This document shows positions 6,880-14,806 of a DNA stretch of 42,101 bases, piece by piece (the stretch's first letter is position 1; the number at the start of each line of letters is the position of its first letter). The position numbers were made by a program, and so were the translations under genes. The stretch comes from Sulfuricurvum sp. MLSB (lineage in GTDB: Bacteria > Campylobacterota > Campylobacteria > Campylobacterales > Sulfurimonadaceae), in the NCBI RefSeq assembly GCF_000747095.1, contig NZ_JQGL01000013.1, positions 1 to 42,101 of the forward strand, written 5' to 3'. The notes under the pieces were generated by a model that saw nothing but the letters and a program-made list of their open reading frames with translations, was not told the DNA's origin and made no database searches.

Positions 6880-7854
6880 TTATTCCATTTGAATTCGAAT
6901 GCAGTTCTTACCGTCCGATTTTGCACGGTACAGCGCTTTGTCGGCTCTTTCGAAGACACTTTCCAGTGCTTCTGCGGGTTGTACCGAAGTCAATCCGAAA
7001 CTGCAGGTAACATGAACGATTGTTTCGAAACTGCATTCGTCAATTTTTTTACGGATCTGATCGGCGACTTTCATGACGGCCATCGGATCGGAATAGCGCT
7101 GCAAAATAGCAAACTCTTCTCCTCCCCATCGGACAAAAGTGTCTGTTTTACGGATAGAGGAAGCAACCAGATCGGTCAATTGCTTCAGAACTGAATCGCC
7201 GACATTGTGGCCGAACGTGTCATTGATGCTTTTGAAATTGTCAACATCAAACAAAAGAAGATAGAGCGAATAATCGCGGTTATCGGCGTTTTTCTGATAG
7301 GATTGAAATATCTCTTCAAATAGACGACGGTTTCCAATTCCGGTCAGGGTATCGGTGGTCGCTAATTTCAAAAGCCCTTTTTCACCTTCTCCGACCAGCC
7401 CCATAAGAGAATGGATCATGCCGTAGTCTTGCTTGACGATAGGGGTGATTTGTCTGTAACACAAAGCCATAAGATGGCGTTTGTCGATAATGCCGACGAC
7501 ATTCTTTCCGTCCGCCGCTACGATTTTGTCGAACGGAATGTCATCCATAGCCTCAATTACGTCCGAAACAGCCGTCTCTGATTCAAATGTTTCGAGGGGC
7601 GAACTCATGAATTCGCGGATTGGAAGGCCGAGATTGTCGCAATTGTGTACGATACGCACCAAATCTTTGACGGTCAAAATACCGACATTCGAAGATTGTT
7701 GCGTAATAATGACGGCATCGGCATTATTGAATGAAAAGAATTCCAATACATGCTGGACAATGGTATCGCCTTCAAAGGTTTTGCATCTGTGTGCGGCATC
7801 AAAAAGATCACCGAGATGTGTTGAAGGGGTAATGACCGACATTTCTGGATTCAT
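6880..7854 (-). CDS. CBS-domain diguanylate cyclase (CBS-GGDEF)
   Basis: A 324-residue cytosolic protein with no membrane segment. Residues about 10-130 form a CBS pair (ADAVIITQQSSNVGILTVKDLVRIV and FDKIVAADGKNVVGIIDKRHLM), a module that often binds adenine nucleotides. Residues about 160-324 form a GGDEF domain: DTLTGIGNRRLF, FDVDNFKSINDTFGH, and the active motif GGEEF at 244-248. A c-di-GMP feedback site RKTD lies exactly five residues before GGEEF (235-238). It should therefore make c-di-GMP under nucleotide and product control. It ends 9 bases from the convergent nifA stop and sits among nif genes, although a functional link is not shown. Confidence 0.92.
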   Translation of the reverse strand: MNPEMSVITPSTHLGDLFDAAHRCKTFEGDTIVQHVLEFFSFNNADAVIITQQSSNVGILTVKDLVRIVHNCDNLGLPIREFMSSPLETFESETAVSDVIEAMDDIPFDKIVAADGKNVVGIIDKRHLMALCYRQITPIVKQDYGMIHSLMGLVGEGEKGLLKLATTDTLTGIGNRRLFEEIFQSYQKNADNRDYSLYLLLFDVDNFKSINDTFGHNVGDSVLKQLTDLVASSIRKTDTFVRWGGEEFAILQRYSDPMAVMKVADQIRKKIDECSFETIVHVTCSFGLTSVQPAEALESVFERADKALYRAKSDGKNCIRIQME

Positions 7855-7928
7855 GCAATCTCTTTCAACGGTTAAAATACCATAACACCCAGAGTAATAT
7901 TTTAGGTTATTATTGGTTAATTGTTGTC

Positions 7929-7934
7929 ATTATA
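7929..7934 (-). promoter_or_regulatory. Extended -10 promoter of the diguanylate cyclase
   Basis: The minus strand reads TGCTATAAT, a perfect -10 box with the extended TGN motif, giving a leader of roughly 70 bases before the ATG at 7854. Confidence 0.6.
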
Positions 7935-8008
7935 GCAGAGATTCATAAATCAAGCGTGCTTATTTGTCAATCTGTCAAAAATCCAAGAGAAAAAGATACG
8001 GATGTTCC

Positions 8009-8221
8009 CTATTCGCTGATGCGTTTGGCAACCACTTCTGCCGGAAATTTTTTAACACACGGATCGATATACCATACTTCTCCGTTGCTCAGTTCAACTT
8101 CTCCACCCCATCGTTCATCACTGTCGAACTCTGATTTGAGTATCGTCTCTTCCATGTCTTTCTTGGCTACATAAAACGAAATTGCTCCTTTAGAGTCATA
8201 GCGTAACATCACTTTTGCCAC
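8009..8221 (-). CDS. nifT: NifT/FixU family protein
   Basis: A 70-residue protein that follows the NifT pattern: MAKVMLRY, FYVAKKDMEETI at 16-27, and the signature WGGEVELSNGEVWYIDP at 38-54. NifT is a small beta-rich protein found in nif clusters, with no settled biochemical role and usually dispensable for diazotrophy. AAGGAT lies a few bases upstream of the ATG. It is 65 bases downstream of the flavoprotein gene and looks like the last gene of the nifU chain. The C-terminal tail of about 15 residues (VKKFPAEVVAKRISE) extends past the usual end of the family core. Confidence 0.85.
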   Translation of the reverse strand: MAKVMLRYDSKGAISFYVAKKDMEETILKSEFDSDERWGGEVELSNGEVWYIDPCVKKFPAEVVAKRISE

Positions 8222-8250
8222 ATCGTATCCTTATATTCTATAATATTAGA

Positions 8251-8266
8251 CGTCTTATGGAAGACG
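8251..8266 (-). repeat. Hairpin between the flavoprotein gene and nifT
   Basis: CGTCTT-ATGG-AAGACG is a perfect 6-bp inverted repeat in the 65-base gap. On the minus strand it is followed by an AT-rich TCTAATATTATAG. It could be a partial terminator, or a processing or stability element that sets nifT expression apart. Confidence 0.4.
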
Positions 8267-8286
8267 CACATTCTTTTTCAATGCAT

Positions 8287-9945
8287 TTATTGTGCATGGA
8301 AAAAACGCCGTATACGGTGCCACCAGTCCGAAGATAGATTCCCTTCGAACGTGATGCGTAAAAAAGTCCCAGCCAGCCGCTTGACGATCGTATTGGCTTG
8401 ATAGTCTTTGTTATCGCTGTGCGGGAAATCCTCACGGTAATGACTCCCCCTGCTTTCCTCTCTCGCCAGGGCACACATGAGCATTGCTTCGGCAACGGTC
8501 AGGGAATTTCGAAATTCGATAATAGAGAGAAGCTCGACATTATCGCTGCGTTCTTTGTTGATACAACACAGTCCCGAGGACATCGTCATCAGATAGTGGA
8601 CGTATTCAAGCGCATCGGCCAGCGAATCATGCGTGCGATATATCCCCGCATTGTTGTAGAGGTTATTTCCAAGATTGCGCCGCATCGTGTTGATGTTGAA
8701 GCGATTTTCCCCCTCAAGTATCATCTCGATGTAACGTGCCTCTTTGTCGACAAGCGCGTAATCAATCGGGTGAAATTCACTTTTCTTGGCGGCACGTGAG
8801 GCTTCGATTCCTGCGACCCGCCCGAAATAGGCTGCTTCCAGGAGGCTGTTTCCCCCCAGCCGATTGGCACCGTGTACTCCGCTGTAGGCACATTCTCCGC
8901 ATACGAAGAGGTTCGGGATGTCGGTAGACGTATCGCTACGGCTCCAAATGCCCCCCATCGTGTAGTGAGCGGCCGGCGTGATCGGGAGCAATTCGCTGAG
9001 TATATCTACACCCGCTCCGTTGAGGGCATGTTTCCGGGCGGACGGAAGTTTTTTCTCGATAAGTTCTTCGCCAAGATGGCGGAAATCAAGATAAACACTG
9101 TGCCCTTCTGCCTGATGGCGCATGATGGCACGAGCGAGCTTGTCCCGAGTAGCCAGTTCATCGGTAAATCTCGTCCCCGTTTCATCGACGATGTAAGCTC
9201 CTTCGCCGCGAGAAGCTTCGCTGATCAATGTGCCGCTGCCTGCTAGTGTCGTCGGATGAAACTGGACAAACTCCATATTCACCAGCCTCATTTTGCTGCG
9301 CAAGGCGATGGCCAGCATATCTCCGCTTGATTCTTGCGAATTGGTCGAGTGGCCGCGGTATATTCCCGCATATCCTCCTCCGGCCAAAATCAGGGACTTG
9401 CATGCAAATGCTATCACCTGAGAATCTTTACGACGGAGAATCGTGATGCCGGAGAGCTGTTCTTTAAATGTCGCAATGGAGAGCATTACGTGATTTTGGA
9501 AAATCTTCACCCCTTCTTTACGGCATTGTACGAGCAGCGTTTGCGTGATCGCGGCCCCGGTTTTATCGGCAATGTAACAGGTACGCGAGGATTTTGTTCC
9601 GCCGAATGGGCGCTGGGCGATCTCTCCGTCATTTCGGCAATCGAATGCGACGCCCATTGATTGAAGCTCCCGTATGATTTCTTCAGCACCTGTCACCATC
9701 GCGCTGACCGATGAAAATCGGGCCAATTCACCCGCGCCGTTCATCGTATCACCGATATGTTCGCGGCACGAGTCGCGATGCGTGGTTTTAAGGACGGCAT
9801 TGATCCCGCCAGATGCTACGGCAGAGTTTGAACGCAAGGGGTTGCTTTTGCAAATCAGCGCAACGCTCAGCCCCGCGCGTCTAGCATACAGCGCCGCATA
9901 AAGCCCGGATATGCCGCTTCCGACAACAACGACATCATACAGCAT
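8287..9945 (-). CDS. FAD-dependent oxidoreductase of the FrdA/SdhA/NadB family, nif-linked
   Basis: A 552-residue flavoprotein. It starts with the dinucleotide motif VVVVGSGISGLYAALYARRAG and has ASGGINAVL, HIGDTMNGAGELA, the substrate-site block EFVQFHPTTLAGSGTLISEASRGEGA, HYTMGGIW and GANRLGGNSLLEAAYFG. These are the FAD and dicarboxylate-site elements of fumarate reductase/succinate dehydrogenase flavoproteins and L-aspartate oxidase. HYTMGGI is the FrdA form. No iron-sulfur or membrane-anchor subunit gene is adjacent, so it is not a classical fumarate reductase complex. Its start overlaps the aldo/keto reductase gene by 11 bases, between nifU and nifT. The likely role is electron transfer to or redox support of nitrogenase maturation, but the substrate is not known. 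Confidence 0.85.
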   Translation of the reverse strand: MLYDVVVVGSGISGLYAALYARRAGLSVALICKSNPLRSNSAVASGGINAVLKTTHRDSCREHIGDTMNGAGELARFSSVSAMVTGAEEIIRELQSMGVAFDCRNDGEIAQRPFGGTKSSRTCYIADKTGAAITQTLLVQCRKEGVKIFQNHVMLSIATFKEQLSGITILRRKDSQVIAFACKSLILAGGGYAGIYRGHSTNSQESSGDMLAIALRSKMRLVNMEFVQFHPTTLAGSGTLISEASRGEGAYIVDETGTRFTDELATRDKLARAIMRHQAEGHSVYLDFRHLGEELIEKKLPSARKHALNGAGVDILSELLPITPAAHYTMGGIWSRSDTSTDIPNLFVCGECAYSGVHGANRLGGNSLLEAAYFGRVAGIEASRAAKKSEFHPIDYALVDKEARYIEMILEGENRFNINTMRRNLGNNLYNNAGIYRTHDSLADALEYVHYLMTMSSGLCCINKERSDNVELLSIIEFRNSLTVAEAMLMCALAREESRGSHYREDFPHSDNKDYQANTIVKRLAGTFLRITFEGNLSSDWWHRIRRFFHAQ

Positions 9946-11056
9946 ACGAATCCCTCATAAGCGAGCGCATCGATTCTTCCGATGCACTCGGCAGATACGC
10001 GAGCAATGCATTGTCTTGAACATGCTGCGGCTCAACTGCGCCGAATATGGCACTGATCGCCCCGGCACTACGGGCAAATTGCAGTGCAGTCGCAATATCG
10101 GTCAACTCCGATGTGTTCATATGTGCTCCGACGACCGATGAAAACGCCCGTTTAAAAAGATTTTTCTGGAGCAGCGGAGAGGACCCGAGCATGCTCAAGC
10201 CGTACCGTGCACACGCATACATCAGAGGATAATACATACCGTCTTCGCACCGCTGGTTGGCATAACCGTAGGCATGCGGTTTTGCGAGATTAAACGGACT
10301 TTGGATGTATTTGAACCCGTGATGCTTGCCTCCGACGCGCGTTGCGATCTCCATGACTTTTGCCAAGGAGATGTATTCGGTATGATCTTCTTCATACAGA
10401 AATCCGTTCCATGATGCAATGCCGTACGAGCCGAGCTTTCCTTCACGGCGAAGCTCCTCGAACAGCTCGAAAGCCGCTTCAATCTGAGCGTAGAACGTCT
10501 CTTGATCGACATACCCGAGCTGTGTTTCGGGATTGTGCAGATAATAGATGTCGAGCGCATCGATTCCGATGTTCTTCAGCGACTGTTCAAAACTCCAGCG
10601 CAGAAATTTTTTCGACATGCAATGCTGATCGATCACAATTTCCTCTTTGGCGGCCAATCCCCCTTTTACAACTATTTCCTCAATCCAGCCGTAGGGATTG
10701 TCCGGAAACGGGAAATCAAGAGGTATGAAGCCGCCTTTGGAAGCGATGATAACTTCATCGCGTTTGATTTCGCCGTTTTCAAGCATCGGCATAATGGCTT
10801 CGGCAATCTCGCGCTCGCTCATCTGGTAGCGGTAATTGATCGCCGTATCGATCAGATTGATTCCGTTTCGAAGAGCCGTTTGGATCGCTTCAGAGAAGTT
10901 GATGATGTAGTTATCTTCTTTGTAGGGTTCGGGTTTGTACGTTCCCAATCCCAGCGAAGGAAAGAACAGTTCTCCGTTAAAACGGTAAAAATCTTTGGAA
11001 TAGTTGCCGAATTTTTTGAGATACCGGAATGTCCCCTCTTTCGTTGCCAATTTCAT
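9935..11056 (-). CDS. Aldo/keto reductase family protein, nif-linked
   Basis: A 373-residue protein of the NAD(P)H-dependent aldo/keto reductase family. The catalytic tetrad is visible: Asp and Tyr in LIDTAINYRYQMSE, Lys in VIIASKGGF, and His in DIYYLHNPE. GSYGIASWNGF and AISAIFGAVEPQHVQDN match later conserved parts of the barrel. An insertion of roughly 30 residues (PLDFPFPDNPYGWIEEIVVKG onward) follows the lysine. It starts with TGATG overlapping the nifU stop and runs 11 bases into the flavoprotein gene, so the three are translated as one unit. The physiological substrate is unknown. Confidence 0.88.
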   Translation of the reverse strand: MKLATKEGTFRYLKKFGNYSKDFYRFNGELFFPSLGLGTYKPEPYKEDNYIINFSEAIQTALRNGINLIDTAINYRYQMSEREIAEAIMPMLENGEIKRDEVIIASKGGFIPLDFPFPDNPYGWIEEIVVKGGLAAKEEIVIDQHCMSKKFLRWSFEQSLKNIGIDALDIYYLHNPETQLGYVDQETFYAQIEAAFELFEELRREGKLGSYGIASWNGFLYEEDHTEYISLAKVMEIATRVGGKHHGFKYIQSPFNLAKPHAYGYANQRCEDGMYYPLMYACARYGLSMLGSSPLLQKNLFKRAFSSVVGAHMNTSELTDIATALQFARSAGAISAIFGAVEPQHVQDNALLAYLPSASEESMRSLMRDSYAV

Positions 11057-12033
11057 CAGATCACCATGACGCGCAAATTGGTTTTGAGTTTGAAATTAAG
11101 CATGTCCTGCATCCCAGCCAACGTCGTCGTCGTGTTCATCGAGCAGCTCATGCATTCCCCTTTGTACTGGATGTACAGTTCATGCTCTCCGTCAACCTCT
11201 TTGAGATCGACGACTTCGACGTCGCCGTGATCGGCTTTGAGGGTAGGACGGATGTATTCCTCCAGAATCGATTCGATGCTTCGGAGTTTTTGCACAAGAC
11301 TCATCGCATTGAAATTCCCGTCCCCTTTGGCCTCTTTTATTTTTTTGCTGATCGCCTCTTTAGCCAGCTCTTCTTGGACTTCGGCAAGCAGATCGACGAG
11401 ATAAAGATCTTTCTTCTCATGTCCGCCGGGCTTGATACACGATTTACAGAAACCGCCTGCTTTGGTGTAGTCGACAATTTGCTCGATGGAACCCAGTTTA
11501 TTGAGGCGGATTACCTCTTTAAGGGTGTCAAGGCTGACGCGGGCGCATTCGCATACGATGAATTCCGTCTCGAATTCGCTCATATCCACCCCTTTGTAGA
11601 TAGATGCCGCTTTTTTGATCACATCGTAGGCCATGACCGAACAGTGCATTTTCTGCCCCGGAACGGCAGGAATGTTCGGATCGTCACGGAGCGCTTTTTC
11701 AACGTCGATATTGGTGATTTTGAGTGCTTCGTCGACTGTTTTTTCCATGCACAGTTCGGCCATCATGTCCGAGCTGGCGATCGCCGTACCGCAGCCGAAA
11801 CTTTTGAAACGGCTTTTGACGATCACATCGTTTTTGGGATCGATCATCCAGTACAGTCGCACCGCATCTCCGCAACTCTCCGCACCGAAATCGGCGATAA
11901 TGAGTTGTTTTTCTGCAGAATCGGCCTCTTCCTGGGTTATTTCTCCCATATTTATCGGATCATTCATCCGCCGCTGTACTTCAGATGAATACTCTTCCCA
12001 CAACGCTCCGCCGATCAGGGTGTCTCGTGCCAT
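11056..12033 (-). CDS. nifU: NifU, iron-sulfur cluster assembly scaffold
   Basis: A 325-residue, full-length three-part NifU. The N-terminal IscU-like scaffold has C54 (ESCGDAVRL), C81 (GCGTAIASSDM) and C131 (HCSVMAYDV). The central [2Fe-2S] ferredoxin-like part has C161-x-C163 and C196-x2-C199. The C-terminal Nfu domain has C294-x2-C297 (GECMSCSMN). NifU builds Fe-S clusters, using sulfur from NifS, for transfer to nitrogenase proteins. In Campylobacterota NifU/NifS can also be the general Fe-S system. nifS is not in the window. The start at 12033 is supported by AAGGAG six bases upstream, rather than ATG 12054. Confidence 0.95.
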   Translation of the reverse strand: MARDTLIGGALWEEYSSEVQRRMNDPINMGEITQEEADSAEKQLIIADFGAESCGDAVRLYWMIDPKNDVIVKSRFKSFGCGTAIASSDMMAELCMEKTVDEALKITNIDVEKALRDDPNIPAVPGQKMHCSVMAYDVIKKAASIYKGVDMSEFETEFIVCECARVSLDTLKEVIRLNKLGSIEQIVDYTKAGGFCKSCIKPGGHEKKDLYLVDLLAEVQEELAKEAISKKIKEAKGDGNFNAMSLVQKLRSIESILEEYIRPTLKADHGDVEVVDLKEVDGEHELYIQYKGECMSCSMNTTTTLAGMQDMLNFKLKTNLRVMVI

Positions 12034-12098
12034 TAGCTGCTCCTTGTAATGCAATGATATTGTTCTAAGACATGCAAGAGGTATTCTTGTGTACCTAC

Positions 12099-12110
12099 GA
12101 CATTTTTGTC
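12099..12110. repeat. Short inverted repeat in the nifU-PII divergent region
   Basis: GACA-TTTT-TGTC lies near the middle of the 138-base region between nifU (minus) and the PII-like gene (plus). It could be a regulator site, but it is short. No sigma-54 GG-N10-GC pattern is visible here on either strand. Confidence 0.25.
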
Positions 12111-12171
12111 ATTACACTTATCAAGAACGCAATATGCATAGAACATATCAATTACTTAAAAGGGAGCCGTC

Positions 12172-12567
12172 ATGGTCCAGATTACCGCTGTATTTAACAA
12201 ACACTGTCTTAACGATGTTCTGCGTGAGCTGTTCGATAATTTGATCGAAGGGGTTACAGTTATGGATGTTATCGGGAAAGGATCACTCGGCATCGCCGAG
12301 AAAAACAATGCGCCCGATCTGTATCCTAAAGTTATGATCATTATCGTCGTCTCCGACGAGCGACACAAAGAAATTGCGATGGAATGCATCCGTTCCCACA
12401 CACAGGATCTGGGACACGGTGCCGGCAAAATGTGGATTACCCCCGTTTCGGAAGTCGAACGTATCCGTACGGGAGAGAAAAACGAAACGGCATTGACACA
12501 GCCGATACCGCGTGCGACCACAAAAAGCAATACTTTTTTTACCGCCGTCGATACTCCATCGAGCTAG
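12172..12567 (+). CDS. PII-like nitrogen regulatory protein with shortened T-loop
   Basis: A 131-residue protein with PII (GlnB/GlnK) features: the first beta-alpha unit to about residue 33, YPKVMIIIVVSDE at 51-63 (matching the LPKVKIEIVV strand), and the C-terminal GHGAGKMWITPVSEVERIRTGE (81-102), the ATP-binding GDGKIF...IRTGE region. Between them the T-loop is about five residues shorter than in GlnB and lacks the uridylylated Tyr51. A tail of some 29 residues follows the usual end. GGGAG precedes the ATG. It is divergent from nifU, so it may tune nitrogenase or NifA activity, but it is not a canonical GlnK and no amtB is adjacent. Confidence 0.82.
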   Translation: MVQITAVFNKHCLNDVLRELFDNLIEGVTVMDVIGKGSLGIAEKNNAPDLYPKVMIIIVVSDERHKEIAMECIRSHTQDLGHGAGKMWITPVSEVERIRTGEKNETALTQPIPRATTKSNTFFTAVDTPSS

Positions 12568-12569
12568 AA

Positions 12570-12586
12570 GGTGCCTTGCGGGCATC
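12570..12586 (+). terminator. Possible weak terminator after the PII-like gene
   Basis: GGTGCC-TTGCG-GGCATC can pair (one G-T pair) three bases after the stop, followed by TTGTGCTTG. The T-rich tail is poor. Confidence 0.35.
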
Positions 12587-12675
12587 TTGTGCTTGACTTT
12601 CATTTTACTTATAAGTTATCATGTTTCATAGCCATCGATAGAATCATTTGAAATCTTGTCATACAGGTTGCAAAA

Positions 12676-13968
12676 ATGAAACGTGCGCTGCTTCTGATTC
12701 TCCTGCTGTTTGCGTCCCTTTCGGCAATATCGTCTGTCGTTATAAAAGTCGAGATAAAAGGGGCAATCGGGCCGGCGCATTCCCTGCTATTGCAGGACGC
12801 TTTGAAAGAGGCGCGCAAACGGCATGCGAAAGCACTGTTAATAGAACTTGATACGCCCGGCGGCTTGTCGTCGTCGATGCGCGACATGATTCAATCCATC
12901 ACCAACAGCCCTATTCCCGTCATTACCCACGTTGCCCCCAGAGGTGCGCGTGCCGCCAGTGCCGGAACCTACCTTCTGTATGCTTCACATGTGGCGGCGA
13001 TGTCCCCTGGGACCAATCTCGGTGCGGCGACCCCCATCAGCCTGATGCCCCCTTCTGCCGAAAAAGAATCAAACGCCACGGAAACAACGGCGGAGAAAAA
13101 AGCCATCAATGATGCCACAGCCTACATAACCAGCCTCGCGCAGATGAATGAGCGCAATGCCACATGGGCCGTCAATGCGGTTGAGTCGGCTGAAAGCCTC
13201 TCCGCGCAGGATGCTTTGCGTTTGGGGGTAATCGATCTTATAGCCGACGGTGCAATACCGCTTCTGGAAAAGCTTGAGGACCGTACGGTCATACTCTTGG
13301 GAAAACGGGTGCAATTGCACGTTGCCGGAAGCACGGTCATACCCTTTGAAGCTGACTGGAAAATCCGCTTTCTCTCGACGGTAACCGATCCGAATATCGC
13401 ATACCTGTTGCTTCTCATCGCCATATACGGCATTTTTTTCGAAATGATGAATCCCGGTGCTGTTTTCCCGGGCGTCGTCGGTGCCATTGCAGGCGTCATT
13501 GCTCTTTTTGCGCTCAATATGCTCCCCTTCAGCTATGCGGGATTACTTCTGATCTTGTTAGGCATCGCGTTCATGGTTGCCGAAGTTTTTGTTGCCGGAT
13601 TCGGTGTTTTGGGGATAGGCGGCGTTGTCGCTTTCGTCTTCGGATCGCTGCTGCTGTTTGATGCAGATATGTTAGGCAGCGGCGTTTCCCTGCCTCTCGT
13701 CATTGCTTTTAGCATACTCAGCCTCGGATTCTTCATTCTGGTAGCGAATCTTTATGTGCGCTCGCGATCGGCTAAAGTTGTCACGGGAGCCGAAGAGATG
13801 ATCGGCGCCGATGCCGAAGTCGTGAAATCAGACCAAGGAGGTTATCATGTACTCTGCCATGGGGAGATATGGCACGCCGAAAGCAATAGTGAATTAACCG
13901 TCGGTCAAAAAGTTCAGGTTATCGAGCTTCATGGCCTTATCTTGAAAGTAAAACCCCAAAAGGAGTAA
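12676..13968 (+). CDS. NfeD family membrane serine protease (ClpP class, long form)
   Basis: A 430-residue protein: signal peptide/anchor (about 1-20), a ClpP-class protease domain (about 21-215), a block of hydrophobic helices (about 235-365), and a C-terminal NfeD OB-fold (about 370-430). The catalytic serine is S95 in [10 protein letters not shown], and the partner lysine lies at K141/K142 in EKKAINDAT, as in Pyrococcus 1510-N. LDTPGG and [10 protein letters not shown] are also family marks. It is followed after two bases by a slipin gene; this pairing is conserved, and the archaeal protease cleaves the C-terminus of its stomatin partner. The role is probably membrane protein quality control. 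Confidence 0.93.
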   Translation: MKRALLLILLLFASLSAISSVVIKVEIKGAIGPAHSLLLQDALKEARKRHAKALLIELDTPGGLSSSMRDMIQSITNSPIPVITHVAPRGARAASAGTYLLYASHVAAMSPGTNLGAATPISLMPPSAEKESNATETTAEKKAINDATAYITSLAQMNERNATWAVNAVESAESLSAQDALRLGVIDLIADGAIPLLEKLEDRTVILLGKRVQLHVAGSTVIPFEADWKIRFLSTVTDPNIAYLLLLIAIYGIFFEMMNPGAVFPGVVGAIAGVIALFALNMLPFSYAGLLLILLGIAFMVAEVFVAGFGVLGIGGVVAFVFGSLLLFDADMLGSGVSLPLVIAFSILSLGFFILVANLYVRSRSAKVVTGAEEMIGADAEVVKSDQGGYHVLCHGEIWHAESNSELTVGQKVQVIELHGLILKVKPQKE

Positions 13969-13970
13969 CC

Positions 13971-14732
13971 ATGTTTTTAGATATACCAGTCATTATTATC
14001 TATGCCGCGGCATTGCTCATAGCCATATTGCCGATTTCCATCCGTATCCTGCGCGAATATGAGCGCGGCGTCGTTTTCACGCTCGGACGTTTCACCGGTG
14101 TCAAAGGGCCTGGGCTTATCATACTGATCCCGTTTATTCAACAGATGGTAAAAGTCGATCTTCGGATCGTCGTTCTGGACGTGCCGACGCAAGACGTGAT
14201 TTCGCACGACAATGTCTCCGTCCATGTCAATGCCGTCGTCTATTTTCGCGTTTTGGAACCTCAAAAAGCAATCATACAAGTCGAAGACTATCTCGTTGCG
14301 ACAAGTCAGCTGGCACAAACGACGCTTAGATCGGTATTGGGCGGGCATGAACTTGACGAGATGCTGGCCGAACGGGAGAAACTCAATTACGATATACAGG
14401 AAATTCTCGACAAACAAACCGATGCCTGGGGCATCAAGATATCCAATGTCGAAATCAAGCACATCGATCTGGATGAAAGCATGGTCCGCGCGATAGCCAA
14501 GCAGGCGGAAGCCGAACGTGAACGCCGGGCCAAAGTCATCAACGCCAAAGGGGAACTCGAGGCGAGCAAAAACCTTCTGGCGGCGGCGGAAAAACTCAGT
14601 CAGAACGATTTGGGAATACAGCTTCGCTATCTGCAAACCATGAGCGATATATCAAACGACAAAACGAACACGCTGATTTTTCCGTTTCCGACCGATTTAG
14701 GCAAATTTCTCAAAGGCACCGCAAAAGAGTAG
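13971..14732 (+). CDS. Slipin (stomatin/SPFH family membrane protein)
   Basis: A 253-residue protein with one N-terminal hydrophobic segment (about 4-24) followed by [22 protein letters not shown], the slipin signature. The SPFH domain runs to about 170, then a charged helix ([24 protein letters not shown]) for oligomer assembly. Slipins form membrane microdomain scaffolds. AAAGGAG overlaps the end of the NfeD gene and precedes the ATG, so the two are co-translated. It is the expected partner of the upstream protease. Confidence 0.94.
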   Translation: MFLDIPVIIIYAAALLIAILPISIRILREYERGVVFTLGRFTGVKGPGLIILIPFIQQMVKVDLRIVVLDVPTQDVISHDNVSVHVNAVVYFRVLEPQKAIIQVEDYLVATSQLAQTTLRSVLGGHELDEMLAEREKLNYDIQEILDKQTDAWGIKISNVEIKHIDLDESMVRAIAKQAEAERERRAKVINAKGELEASKNLLAAAEKLSQNDLGIQLRYLQTMSDISNDKTNTLIFPFPTDLGKFLKGTAKE

Positions 14733-14771
14733 TCGATACACCGAATTATCAAACCAAAAGTTTAAGAGCGC

Positions 14772-14777
14772 TATAAT
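14772..14777 (+). promoter_or_regulatory. -10 box for aspS
   Basis: A perfect TATAAT lies 29 bases before the proposed TTG start at 14807. It overlaps the TTG at 14777, which argues against that upstream start. Confidence 0.6.
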
Positions 14778-14806
14778 TGCAAAAAATTTTGATCAAGGAC
14801 TTTGTT

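Noticed and set aside
11029-11988. Plus-strand 319-codon frame opposite nifU
   Set aside because: It lies wholly antisense to a clear NifU with all cysteine motifs; its translation has no family resemblance.
14777-14806. TTG at 14777 as the aspS start
   Set aside because: It overlaps the TATAAT box and lacks a ribosome site; 14807 has AAGGAC and the family N-terminus.
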